Assembly: GCA_013360675.1 (NCBI GenBank)
Contig: JABWBB010000005.1
Location: 1-64,000 of the forward strand
Direction: 5' to 3'
From: Phycisphaerales bacterium
Lineage (GTDB): Bacteria > Planctomycetota > Phycisphaerae > Phycisphaerales > UBA1924
DNA length: 64,000 bases
Shown here: piece by piece, positions 45,078 to 53,880 of the stretch
Layout of the letters: every line of letters begins with the position of its first letter
Numbering within the stretch: position 1 is the stretch's first letter
Notes under the pieces: model-generated
What the model was told of the DNA's origin: nothing
Seen by the model: the letters and a program-made list of their open reading frames with translations, nothing else
Database searches by the model: none
Position numbers and translations under genes: made by a program

Positions 45078-46505
45078 CTACTCGAAGAGCCGTGCCCAGT
45101 GCGTCCAGAAGGCCGGATAGGTCTTGGCAACGCACGCCGGATTCCGGATCGTCACGTGAGGGCGACGAAGCCCGATCAGGGCCAGGGCCATCGCCATGCG
45201 ATGGTCGTTGTAGGTTTCGAACGTCACGGGCGGGGCCTGCGGCGTGCAATCGGGCCCGGCATGAGGCGGGGTGATGGTGATGGTGTCGGGATCGCCGTTG
45301 ACCGGATTCTCGACCCGCACACCGATCTTCGTGAGTTCCGCGACCAGGGCGGCGATGCGGTCGCATTCCTTGACGCGCAGCGTGCGCAAACCCCGGATGA
45401 TCGATGTGCCCTGCGCGAAGCAGGCGACGCAGGCCAGGGTGACGGCGGCGTCGGGCATGTCGGACATGTCGGCGAGGATCGGGCGCAGGTGCGGCGGCCC
45501 CTTGACGCTGATCGCACCGTCGGCTGCGCGTCCCAGGACGGCGCCCATGCGCCCGAGCACGCCCGGGAACGCCGCATCGCCCTGGAGCGAGTGATCGTCG
45601 AGGCCCTCGATCTCGCAGGTCGCCCCGGGCGTGACGGCGGCGGCGGCCCAGAAGTAGGTGGCCCCCGAGGCATCGGGCTCGATCGTGGACTCAAAGGCCG
45701 GAATCCCGACACCTTGAACCGATTCCGTCGGCGCCACGCGCAGCACGCGGAGGTTGTCCGAGGTCTTGACCGTCGCGCCGAGATTACCCAGCAGCCCCAG
45801 CGTCATGGCCACATAACTGGCGCTGGTCACCTCGCCCGACAGCCGGATCGTCATGCCGCCGGGGATGAACGCCCCGCACAACAGCAGCGCCGTGATGAAC
45901 TGGCTCGACTGTGCCGAGGAAAACTCGAGAACGCCGTCGAGCGGCTTACCCGCAGGGCGAGGATGCACGCGCAGCGGAAGCCCACCCGACGCTCCCAGCG
46001 ATTCGAGCCGACAGCCGATCTGCTCGAGCGCGCCGGCGAGCGGGCCGATAGGACGCTCGCGCAGGCGTGCACTCCCGTCGAGCACGATGGGGACACCCGC
46101 GAACATGGCGGCGGCGGCGAGAAATCTCGCGCACGTGCCCGAGTCGCCCAGGTCGAGCGTGACCTCGCCCTTCGCGGGCCAGCGACCTGTCACACCGTCG
46201 ATCTCGATGACCCCGTCGAGGCGGCGGGTGCGTGCACCGAGCGCTTCGACGGCGGCGAGCATGCGTTCGACATCGTCGGCCCCCTCGGGCACGCCCCCCA
46301 GGCGCGAGGTTCCACGGGCGAGGGCGGCGAGCAGGATGGCCCGGTTGGCCAGGCTCTTGCTTCCCGGGGGTGTGACGCGGAGGTCAAAGTGGCGACCCGG
46401 GGCCAGCGTGGGGGCCGGGAGCAACGCCGGCAGGGCGTTGATGGGCTGTTGGAGCAACGTACGAGACAGACCCGACCCCCCTCCAATGATCGCGTGGGCG
46501 GACAC
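45078..46505 (-). CDS. aroA: 3-phosphoshikimate 1-carboxyvinyltransferase (EPSP synthase)
   Basis: A 475-residue shikimate-pathway enzyme joining phosphoenolpyruvate to shikimate-3-phosphate. Motifs seen are VTPPGSKSLANRAI, LGDSGTCARFLAAA, SSAQSSQFITALL, LRVKECDRIAAL and YNDHRMAMAL. A GTG at 46505, 16 bases after the groES-like stop, is the most likely start, so the two genes are probably co-transcribed. The N-terminus is about 20 residues longer than typical. Confidence 0.93.
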   Translation of the reverse strand: MSAHAIIGGGSGLSRTLLQQPINALPALLPAPTLAPGRHFDLRVTPPGSKSLANRAILLAALARGTSRLGGVPEGADDVERMLAAVEALGARTRRLDGVIEIDGVTGRWPAKGEVTLDLGDSGTCARFLAAAAMFAGVPIVLDGSARLRERPIGPLAGALEQIGCRLESLGASGGLPLRVHPRPAGKPLDGVLEFSSAQSSQFITALLLCGAFIPGGMTIRLSGEVTSASYVAMTLGLLGNLGATVKTSDNLRVLRVAPTESVQGVGIPAFESTIEPDASGATYFWAAAAVTPGATCEIEGLDDHSLQGDAAFPGVLGRMGAVLGRAADGAISVKGPPHLRPILADMSDMPDAAVTLACVACFAQGTSIIRGLRTLRVKECDRIAALVAELTKIGVRVENPVNGDPDTITITPPHAGPDCTPQAPPVTFETYNDHRMAMALALIGLRRPHVTIRNPACVAKTYPAFWTHWARLFE

Positions 46506-46521
46506 GCGGCCAACGTCGATT

Positions 46522-46887
46522 CTACTCGTCGGCGTGCGAAGCACCAGACTCGTTTGCACCCTCACGCCGGAAGACCGCAACGACGTCTTCGACGGGGATC
46601 ACGAAGAGCCGGTTATCGCCCTCGAGATCGACGGGGATGCTGTGCTTGGGATTGAAGAGGACCCGGTCGTAGCGCTTGATGGGATAGTCGTCGTCGGAGG
46701 CGACCTGGGCCGAGACGGCGACAACGCGACCCGTGATGGTCGGGATCTCGATCTTGTCGGGGAGGTGGATCCCCGACCGGGTGCGCTTCTTGTCTTCGTC
46801 CTTGCGGATCAGGACACGCTTGCCCATGGGCTCGATCACTTCAAGGGCCGGGGCGGGGCGGGGCTTGCTGTTGCGGTCGCTTGGCAT
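46522..46887 (-). CDS. GroES-family co-chaperonin
   Basis: A 121-residue GroES-like protein: EPMGKRVLIRKDEDKKRTRS, a mobile-loop region around SGIHLPDK, and YDRVLFNPKHSIPVDLEGD. It is longer than the usual 95 residues at both ends. No groEL lies nearby; an orphan co-chaperonin next to aroA is unusual. The ATG at 46887 is used; a TTG at 46896 is possible. Confidence 0.8.
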   Translation of the reverse strand: MPSDRNSKPRPAPALEVIEPMGKRVLIRKDEDKKRTRSGIHLPDKIEIPTITGRVVAVSAQVASDDDYPIKRYDRVLFNPKHSIPVDLEGDNRLFVIPVEDVVAVFRREGANESGASHADE

Positions 46888-46957
46888 CTCAGGCAATGGT
46901 ACGCGTCGGGGCTTGGCAGGCGTTTCACGCTATCCTGAGACACCCGACGAGGACCTT

Positions 46958-47476
46958 ATGGACCAGCTCCGACGCCTGATCCTGGACGTGCCCGATTTCC
47001 CCAAGCCGGGGATCGTGTTTCGTGATTTCACCCCGATGCTCGCCGACCCGCGCGGGCTGTCGCTCGCCGTGGAGCTCATGGCCAATCCCTATCGGGGGAT
47101 GGGGATCGATCTTGTCGCCGGGGCCGAGTCGCGCGGGTTCATCTTCGGGACGGCGGTGGCGCAGACGCTCTCGGCGGGGTTCATCCCCATCCGCAAAAAG
47201 GGGAAGCTGCCCCGGGGCACGCGCGGGGTGGACTATGAACTCGAATATGGCACCGACCGGCTGGAGATCCACGCCGATTCGATCAAGCCCGGATCGCGCG
47301 TGCTGATGGTCGACGACCTGCTGGCCACGGGGGGGACGCTGCGGGCCTGCTGCTCGCTGATCACCCAATGCCAGGGGATCGTGGCCGGGGTCACGGTGCT
47401 GATCGAGCTGCGCGGGCTCAACGGGCGGGCGAAGGTGGATGAGTTTGGCGAGCTCCACGCCGTGCTGGCGTACTGA
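46958..47476 (+). CDS. apt: Adenine phosphoribosyltransferase
   Basis: A 172-residue purine salvage enzyme making AMP from adenine and PRPP. The PRPP loop VLMVDDLLATGGT and the start DQLRRLILDVPDFPKPGIVF are clear. GAGGA lies four bases before the ATG. Confidence 0.95.
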   Translation: MDQLRRLILDVPDFPKPGIVFRDFTPMLADPRGLSLAVELMANPYRGMGIDLVAGAESRGFIFGTAVAQTLSAGFIPIRKKGKLPRGTRGVDYELEYGTDRLEIHADSIKPGSRVLMVDDLLATGGTLRACCSLITQCQGIVAGVTVLIELRGLNGRAKVDEFGELHAVLAY

Positions 47477-47531
47477 CCCGCGGGGCGGCCCACATCCTTC
47501 TTGTTGATTCAGTGCAACCAAACTTGGTTCT

Positions 47532-47564
47532 CGGTCCCGTACCGGTGCGCGGCTGACGGGACCG
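47532..47564. promoter_or_regulatory. Perfect 9-bp inverted repeat upstream of motA
   Basis: CGGTCCCGT (47532-47540) pairs with ACGGGACCG (47556-47564) around a 15-base loop, about 150 bases upstream of motA in a 240-base gap. It may be an apt terminator without a T tract or a regulatory site for the flagellar motor genes. Confidence 0.4.
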
Positions 47565-47716
47565 GCTGCGCGGTCTGTGCGGGCTGGAAGCGGCGTCGGG
47601 CGCGTAGGGGCCATGACGGGAGTGGAGCCTGGGTGCGCCTGACCCGATGGTGAAGAGCCAGTACGCGTCCGAGTCGACGCGTCTGCTGGATCGCAGCCAG
47701 CCGGAGATCGCAAGAC

Positions 47717-48499
47717 ATGGACATCGCCAGCGTCATCGGCACGATCATCGGGGTCGCCGCGTGCGTCATCGTGGGTTACATGGCCAGCGGCGGCGACTGG
47801 GCCATGTTCTGGTCGCCCAAGGGTGTGATCATGGTGTTCGGCGGCACGGCGAGTGTGCTGTTCATGGCCATGCCCATGGACAAGCTGCTCTGCGTACCCG
47901 GCTATTTCAAGCGCTTCTATTTCGACAAGGGTCTCAAGCCCATCCAGGTCATCGAGCTGATGAACCGCCTGAGCGAGAAGGCCCGGCGTGACGGCATCCT
48001 CGCCCTCGAGAGCGAGGTGGGCGAGATCAAGGACAACTTCCTGCGGGGCGGGCTGAAGATGGCCATCGACGGCGTGGAGCCTTCGAACATCGACGCGACG
48101 CTGCGCATCGAGGTGCTCGCCATGCAGGACCGGCACAAGGCCGGCAAAAAGTTCTTTGACCTCATCAAGCTCTACGGCCCGGGCTACGGCCTGGTCGCCA
48201 CGCTGATCGGACAGGTCGGCATGTTCGGCGGCCTGGCCACCGCGGACATCGGACACCTGGGCAAGATGCTCGCCATCGCCGTCGTGGCGACGATGTATGG
48301 CACGGTGCTGGCCAACGCCGTCGCCGGCCCCATCGGTGACAAGCTCGCGCTGCGCAGCAGCGAGGAGATCCTCGGGCGCGAGATGATGATCCAGGGAGTG
48401 CTGTCGATCCAGGGGGGCGACAACCCGCGCGTCACCATGGACAAGATGATCGCCTTCCTCCCCGGCCCGGCCAAGGGCAAGTACCTCAAGGCCGCCTGA
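47717..48499 (+). CDS. motA: Flagellar motor stator protein MotA
   Basis: A 260-residue stator subunit with four hydrophobic segments (about 5-25, 35-54, 150-180, 190-215) and the long cytoplasmic loop between helices 2 and 3. The helix 3 sequence LYGPGYGLVATLIGQVGMFG is characteristic. With MotB it forms the proton channel that turns the flagellum, implying a motile or swarmer stage. motB begins 17 bases downstream. Confidence 0.92.
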   Translation: MDIASVIGTIIGVAACVIVGYMASGGDWAMFWSPKGVIMVFGGTASVLFMAMPMDKLLCVPGYFKRFYFDKGLKPIQVIELMNRLSEKARRDGILALESEVGEIKDNFLRGGLKMAIDGVEPSNIDATLRIEVLAMQDRHKAGKKFFDLIKLYGPGYGLVATLIGQVGMFGGLATADIGHLGKMLAIAVVATMYGTVLANAVAGPIGDKLALRSSEEILGREMMIQGVLSIQGGDNPRVTMDKMIAFLPGPAKGKYLKAA

Positions 48500-48515
48500 T
48501 CTTCGGGAGCATCGC

Positions 48516-49358
48516 ATGTCGGATCATGGTGAAGAACACGGCGAGGGCGGCGGCTCGCATGGCGGGAGCCACGGCGGTGGGCACGGCGGCGGCGGACATG
48601 CCGAGGGCGAGCATGAAGGCGCCCCCGAGTGGCTCATCTCCTTCGCCGACATGGTCATGCTCATCATGGGTTTCTTCGTCATCATGCTCGCGATGAACAT
48701 GGGGCCCAAGACGACCGCGGTTCAGGGAGGCGAGCCGGGGGAAAGCAATGTCTCTCCCGCGGCGCCCGACATGATGGATCTGGTCATCGCACTGCGCGAG
48801 GGTTTCAACAACAAGTTCGACATCAACTCGACCCGGCCCGAGGACCAGCCCTTCCTTCGCCGCATCAAGGAGCGGATGGGCGGGCCCGCGCGCGACGACG
48901 CCCCCTCGGGCAAAGCCCCGTCCGTGCAATCGCTCAATCGCGGGGACAGCGCTAAGCCGACGGCGGTGATCACATTCGACGATCGCTCGGCCCTGCTCAC
49001 GTCCGCCGCCCGGCAGACCCTCAACGAGGCCGCCGCCAAGTTCGGCGGGCAGCGTTACGTGATCGAGGTGCGTGGGCACGTCAGCCCGTTCGAATCGATG
49101 CGTCAGGAACAGACCGCGCGTCAGTTGTCGTACGAACGGGCCATGGCCGCCGCGACGCTCCTGGCCGAGGCCGGGATCGAGTGGGAACTGCTGCGGATCG
49201 TGTCGTGCGGGGCAGCGGATCGAGTGGTCGGTCGCACCTTTGACCGGATGGAAGACCGCTCGAACCAGCGTGTGGAACTGATCATCACCAACGAACTGGC
49301 CGCCCCGGATGTCTACTCGGCTCCGTCCAAGGCGGAACAGGCCGCGGCCCCGGAGTGA
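48516..49358 (+). CDS. motB: Flagellar motor stator protein MotB with His/Gly-rich N-terminus
   Basis: A 280-residue stator subunit. The membrane helix WLISFADMVMLIMGFFVIML holds the proton-carrying Asp of ISFAD. The C-terminal OmpA-like domain (about 160-265) anchors to peptidoglycan. Unusually, the N-terminal cytoplasmic tail is rich in His and Gly (SHGGSHGGGHGGGGHAEG), which could bind metal ions. Common MotB proteins have a short basic tail instead. Confidence 0.9.
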   Translation: MSDHGEEHGEGGGSHGGSHGGGHGGGGHAEGEHEGAPEWLISFADMVMLIMGFFVIMLAMNMGPKTTAVQGGEPGESNVSPAAPDMMDLVIALREGFNNKFDINSTRPEDQPFLRRIKERMGGPARDDAPSGKAPSVQSLNRGDSAKPTAVITFDDRSALLTSAARQTLNEAAAKFGGQRYVIEVRGHVSPFESMRQEQTARQLSYERAMAAATLLAEAGIEWELLRIVSCGAADRVVGRTFDRMEDRSNQRVELIITNELAAPDVYSAPSKAEQAAAPE

Positions 49359-49385
49359 TCAGGCTTGCCCACGGCCTGACCCGCA

Positions 49386-50684
49386 TCAACGCGGCGTCGA
49401 GCTGACAACTTCGCCATTGATGATCACGCCCACGCACTTGCTGGTGAACTCAAAGGGGTCGCCATCGAACAGGGCCACGTCGGCGTCCTTGCCCGGCTCA
49501 AGGGTGCCCAGACGGCTCTGCACGCCAAGGATCATCGCCGCATCGCGCGTCACCAGGGCCAGGGCCTGCTCGAACGAGAGGCCATGGGCGGCGGTGATGC
49601 CCGCCTCGAAGAGCACCACGCGCGTCTTGGGCACGTAACTCTCGTAGCCGCTCTGCATCGCGACGCGCACGCCCGCGGCAACGAGTTTCGCCGGGGTTTC
49701 GACGCTCATGTTCTCGAGCTCGCCGTACGCCCGCGCCATGCTGGGATGGATGATGACGGGGATTTTTCGGGCGGCGATCTCGTCGATCAGTTGGTATGCC
49801 TCCGCCCCCGAATCGAGGATCACCCTGATTCCAAATTCGTCGGCGAGACGCAGCACGTTCTGAATGTCCTGCGCGCGGTTGGCGCTGACCAGCAGCGGGA
49901 CTTCGCCCGCGATCACCCGCCCCAGCATCTCCAGGCGCAGATCACGCGCGGGCTCTTCCTTGGTCGTTTCGGGCTTGGAATCGCCGGAAGTATCGGTGGG
50001 CGAGTCCTTGAGGGCCGAGGCGGCTTTGGATTCTCGCTTCTCGCGGTACTCGCGCGCCTTGATCAACTGCTCGCGCAGCATCGCGACCATCTTGCCCCGC
50101 GTGCCCGTCGAACGATCGCCACTCTTCTGCGCCCAGGGCGAGAGTGTGGCGGCGACCGTGACGCCGTCCTTCACGAGCGCGGCCTCGACGGTCCGCCCGC
50201 TGGTCTTGACCACCATCGTCTGGCCCGAGATGAGTTCGCCCGGGGCGTGCCCGGTGTGCACGGCGGTGATGCCGAACGAACGCACCCATTGCACCAGCGG
50301 ATCGTTAGGGTTGTAGGCATCGATCGCGCGCAGTTCGGGCTGGATGGGGCTCGAGCGGTCGAGTTGGTCCTGGTCCTGCTTCTGGTTCAGCAGGCCCGAC
50401 ACCCCCACCGTGCCGCGCGCGTCGATCAGACCCGGCGTGGCGATCGCGGCGCGCAGCAGCGTGTACCCCTCGGGGATCTTCACCTGCGTCGCGGGGCCGA
50501 CCGCCTCGATCTTGCCGTCGCGCATCAGCACCACGCCGTCGCGGATCGGCTCGCCCGCCATGGTGTGCACCACGTCGGCGCGGATGGCGACCTGCGCGCT
50601 CGCCGATGCGGCCAAGGCCGTCATCGCCGCGAGGCTGGCAAGAATGGAACGACGAAGCGCACGATGCGCAGAAACGTGTATCAC
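49386..50684 (-). CDS. Amidohydrolase-like protein lacking metal ligands
   Basis: A 432-residue exported member of the amidohydrolase superfamily, with signal peptide (SILASLAAMTALAASASAQ). The overall fold and the C-terminal composite domain (LGTLEPGKDADVALFDGDPF) match the gene upstream. The metal-binding sites are missing: the usual D-x-H-x-H is PGLIDARGTVG, the His pair region reads VSANRAQDIQNVL and the late Asp site is lost. It is probably a pseudoenzyme. A GTG start overlaps the stop of the active paralogue (GTGA), suggesting coupled synthesis and perhaps a shared complex. Confidence 0.8.
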   Translation of the reverse strand: MIHVSAHRALRRSILASLAAMTALAASASAQVAIRADVVHTMAGEPIRDGVVLMRDGKIEAVGPATQVKIPEGYTLLRAAIATPGLIDARGTVGVSGLLNQKQDQDQLDRSSPIQPELRAIDAYNPNDPLVQWVRSFGITAVHTGHAPGELISGQTMVVKTSGRTVEAALVKDGVTVAATLSPWAQKSGDRSTGTRGKMVAMLREQLIKAREYREKRESKAASALKDSPTDTSGDSKPETTKEEPARDLRLEMLGRVIAGEVPLLVSANRAQDIQNVLRLADEFGIRVILDSGAEAYQLIDEIAARKIPVIIHPSMARAYGELENMSVETPAKLVAAGVRVAMQSGYESYVPKTRVVLFEAGITAAHGLSFEQALALVTRDAAMILGVQSRLGTLEPGKDADVALFDGDPFEFTSKCVGVIINGEVVSSTPR

Positions 50685-52039
50685 TCGCCACCCCCGATCC
50701 CGGCGTCTTGCAAGGCCTGCTTGGCGCAGCACAGATAGGGCTCTTGATCGCGCCCGGCGCCGAACCCGCCCACCGCGAAGAGGTGGTCCTCGGGGTTGGC
50801 GAGATCAAAGACGAGCTGCCCCTCGACGTAGGTCTTTTCAATCTTGGTATAGACGCTGAAGGGATCGCCGCTGAGCACGAGGAAGTCGGCGTCTTTGCCC
50901 GGTTCGAGCGAGCCGACTCGTTCTCCCAGGTCGAGCATCTTCGCCCCGGCGAGCGTGACGGCGCGGAGGGCGCCCTCGCGGGACATCCCGCCGCGCACCG
51001 CCAGCGCCGCGCTGCGCAGGAAGCGGCGGCTGTCGGTGATCCAGTCGTCGGTGTGGATGCAGACCGCGGCCCCGGCCCGCTCGAGCGCGCCGCCCGTGCC
51101 CAGCGAGAGTTCGGCGGCCTCGAGTTTCCCGCCGGGCGAATCGATCACGATGATCGAGCAGCCCGCGCCGGCGGCGGCGATCTCGTCGGCCACCTTCCAC
51201 GCCTCGCTCACGTGGTGCAGCACCACGCGAAATCCAAACTCGCGCTGCAGGCGCAGCACCGTCATGATGTCATCGGCCCGGTGCGTGTGATGATGCACCA
51301 CGGTCGCGCCGCTGAGCACGTCGCCCAGCGCTTCGAGGCCAAGATCGCGGGGCGGCCGCTTGGCCGGGTCGAACGTGCCGTCGGGGTTGCGGGCGGCCTC
51401 GACCTTGGCGGCGTATTCCTGGGCCTTGATGAAACGCTCGCGCACGAGCGCGGCGCTCTTGGCACGGGTGCCCGGGAAGGGGGCCTCTCGCTGCGAGTTG
51501 GTGCCGTTAGCCATCTTGATGCCGCGGGTGGGGTTGCCCTTGTCGTCGCGGATGAAGAGGTCGTCGATGCGAGCGAAGGGCTTGCCCGCCTTTCGGCGCA
51601 GCTTGAGATAGACCGTCTGTCCGCTGAGCAGGTGCCCCGAACCGGGCATGACATTGACGGTGGTAATCCCCCCCGCGACGGCCCTGCGAAAGCCCGAATC
51701 GAGCGGGTTGATGGCATCGAGCACGCGCACGTCGGGCTGGATGGGGGCGCTTCCGTCGGCCCCGCCCGCGCCACCGATGTGGCTGTGCGTGTCGACCAGG
51801 CCCGGCATGATGACCTTGCCGCGGGCGTCGATGATCTCGGCCCCCGCGGGGATGGCAACCTGGCCCGCGTCCCCCACCGCGAGAATCGTGCCCTTATGGA
51901 CCACCAGCGTCCCGTCGGCGATCTCGGGGCCGCTGGCGGTGATCACCCGCGCATGCGTGAAGGCCAGGGGCGTGTCCTGGGCATGGGCCGCGGCACATGC
52001 CAGTACACACGCCACCGCACCAAAGAAACCAAATTGCAT
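50681..52039 (-). CDS. Secreted amidohydrolase with intact metal site
   Basis: A 452-residue exported metal-dependent hydrolase. Signal peptide FFGAVACVLACAAAHAQ; metal ligands in DTHSHIG, in the VVHHHTHRADD His cluster and in the Asp of CIHTDDW. C-terminal LGERVGSLEPGKDADFLVLSGD is typical of imidazolonepropionase/dipeptidase-like members. Substrate unknown. It lies 20 bases after the ATP-grasp gene and overlaps the degenerate paralogue downstream. Confidence 0.85.
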   Translation of the reverse strand: MQFGFFGAVACVLACAAAHAQDTPLAFTHARVITASGPEIADGTLVVHKGTILAVGDAGQVAIPAGAEIIDARGKVIMPGLVDTHSHIGGAGGADGSAPIQPDVRVLDAINPLDSGFRRAVAGGITTVNVMPGSGHLLSGQTVYLKLRRKAGKPFARIDDLFIRDDKGNPTRGIKMANGTNSQREAPFPGTRAKSAALVRERFIKAQEYAAKVEAARNPDGTFDPAKRPPRDLGLEALGDVLSGATVVHHHTHRADDIMTVLRLQREFGFRVVLHHVSEAWKVADEIAAAGAGCSIIVIDSPGGKLEAAELSLGTGGALERAGAAVCIHTDDWITDSRRFLRSAALAVRGGMSREGALRAVTLAGAKMLDLGERVGSLEPGKDADFLVLSGDPFSVYTKIEKTYVEGQLVFDLANPEDHLFAVGGFGAGRDQEPYLCCAKQALQDAGIGGGE

Positions 52040-52059
52040 GAGGCACACTCCGGGTGAGG

Positions 52060-53040
52060 TCAATCGCTGAGGTCGAACATGGCGCGGAAGGCGCGCCGGT
52101 AGATCGCCTTGGCCGCGTCGTAGCCGCGGGCGTGGTCGCGGGCGAGAAACTCCATCATGACGCCGCTGTTGGCCTCGAGCACCAGGGGCCCCGAGGCGGT
52201 CTCCACGATATCAACACTGCCAAACTCGAGTTCGACGCACGACGCGGCTTTGAGCGCCAGCGGGGTGAGCGCCGCGTGCGTGGCGCTGCCGGGCTCGAGC
52301 AGTCGCGGGGCGGCGCCCTGGCCCAGGTTGTGCCGCCAGTTGAGCAGGTGCTCGACACCCTTGGCCGGGACGCTCGTGAGCAGCGCCAGCGCCGGCGGGT
52401 CCATCGAGGCCAGCGCCCGGTCGATGCGCGTGCGCTCGCCCGGGTCCTTGGCGGCCCGGGCCAGCAGGTCGAGCACGGAACTGGTTCCATCCCCCACCAC
52501 GCGCGGGCGGACCTTTGAATACGCCAGTTCCACCCGCCCGCGCAGAACCACGAACCGGTGCTCGGCGCCGATCTCGACAAACGGGCTCAGCGCGATGGCG
52601 TGGGTGCGCTGAAACAGGTGCTCAACCGCGAGTTCGAGTTCCCGCGCGTTCGACACGCGCAAGACCCCCTGCCCCCCCGTGCCCATGTTTTCCTTCACCA
52701 CCAGGCGGTACTGATGCTCCGCGGCGAACTCGAGCATCTTCGCCCAGTTGCCTTCGTGGGGCACGTACGCGCCCATCTTGGGATGCAGAAAGACGCGGTG
52801 CGGCACACAGGGAACCCCCCGCGCCGCGAGCACTTCAGACGACGCCGCCTTGTCGGTGACGATCGCGTGCGTCGCCGCGCTGGAGAGGTCGAACGCATAG
52901 CCATAGACGTAGCGGGCTTTGGAGCCCAGCTCGAGGCGGAGGATCCACCCCTGGCCCAGGTCGTCGAACCGCGCGCCGTGTTCGGCGGCCAGCTCGCGGA
53001 GGATCCGGTACAACGCCCGCTCTGTGTTCAGGCCCGTCAT
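52060..53040 (-). CDS. ATP-grasp family ligase
   Basis: A 326-residue ATP-grasp protein related to RimK/glutathione-synthase-like ligases. It has the ATP-binding loop YRLVVKENMGTGGQGVLRV and the metal-site region IVETASGPLVLEANSGVMM. It would join a carboxylate to an amine or thiol using ATP. Substrate unknown. It leads an operon with the two amidohydrolase-family genes, so ligase and hydrolase may act on related peptides. The ATG at 53040 is used. Confidence 0.7.
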   Translation of the reverse strand: MTGLNTERALYRILRELAAEHGARFDDLGQGWILRLELGSKARYVYGYAFDLSSAATHAIVTDKAASSEVLAARGVPCVPHRVFLHPKMGAYVPHEGNWAKMLEFAAEHQYRLVVKENMGTGGQGVLRVSNARELELAVEHLFQRTHAIALSPFVEIGAEHRFVVLRGRVELAYSKVRPRVVGDGTSSVLDLLARAAKDPGERTRIDRALASMDPPALALLTSVPAKGVEHLLNWRHNLGQGAAPRLLEPGSATHAALTPLALKAASCVELEFGSVDIVETASGPLVLEANSGVMMEFLARDHARGYDAAKAIYRRAFRAMFDLSD

Positions 53041-53155
53041 GCGATGGGCCAAGCGTAGCGGATCGCCCGGGCCAGGAACGCCTTTCATTCCGGACCGCCC
53101 CGTGTAGACTGCAAAGGTCAGCCGCGGGGATTCTCGCCCCCAGGGAGCGCTCGGC

Positions 53156-53638
53156 GTGCTCTACCTCCTCCGACATGCCAAGGCCATGCGCGACTCGCCC
53201 ACGGGGCGAGACATCGACCGCGCCCTGGCGCCGCGGGGTATCGAACAGGCCCGATTTATCGCCTTTGCGCTGGGGCGTCGCGCCGGGGCCTGCCCCATGC
53301 CACCGGCTCGACTCGTCGCCAGCCCCGCACTCCGGGCGGCCCAGACGGCGGGAATCCTCGGCGTCTCGCTGGGGCTGAGCGTTGAACACAAGCCGCAACT
53401 CGCACCCAACGCCCCCGCGCAGGCCGTGACCGACCTGATCGCCGCGTTGATGCTCGACAAAGCCCCCGCGCTGATCGTGGGACACAACCCCACCCTCGAG
53501 GACGCCCTGGCCCTGGCGACCAATGAAGAGCAGGGCGACCCTCATATCCGCACGGGTGAGCTCATCACCCTCGAACCCGCCCCCCTCGACAGCCCCGCGC
53601 TGGTGCGGGTTGTTGCACGCCTGCGCATGGACGAGTAA
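53156..53638 (+). CDS. sixA: SixA-type phosphohistidine phosphatase
   Basis: A 160-residue histidine-phosphatase with the catalytic RHA in LYLLRHAKAMRD, SPALRAAQTA and a late His in IVGHNPTLED. SixA-like enzymes remove phosphate from phosphohistidine in signalling or phosphotransfer proteins. Start is GTG. Confidence 0.88.
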   Translation: MLYLLRHAKAMRDSPTGRDIDRALAPRGIEQARFIAFALGRRAGACPMPPARLVASPALRAAQTAGILGVSLGLSVEHKPQLAPNAPAQAVTDLIAALMLDKAPALIVGHNPTLEDALALATNEEQGDPHIRTGELITLEPAPLDSPALVRVVARLRMDE

Positions 53639-53880
53639 ACCGTCCCTGCGATTCCAGTGCGTGTAACGCGGGGTTTATCGCCCCAACCCGACCAGAACCC
53701 TGCTTTTTGCGCGAATTCCACTCGCTTGGAGGAACTCTGGCCGACATCTTCCGGTAGCATGAGGGGCGGAACGGGTGCGTCTGTGTGAAGATGCTCCGGC
53801 CCCTCGCACGGATACGCCGCGCGCCTCGCTCCCACCCTTTACGGAACCGGGCAGGCCCGCCGGGCGTCGGAGTCAGCATT

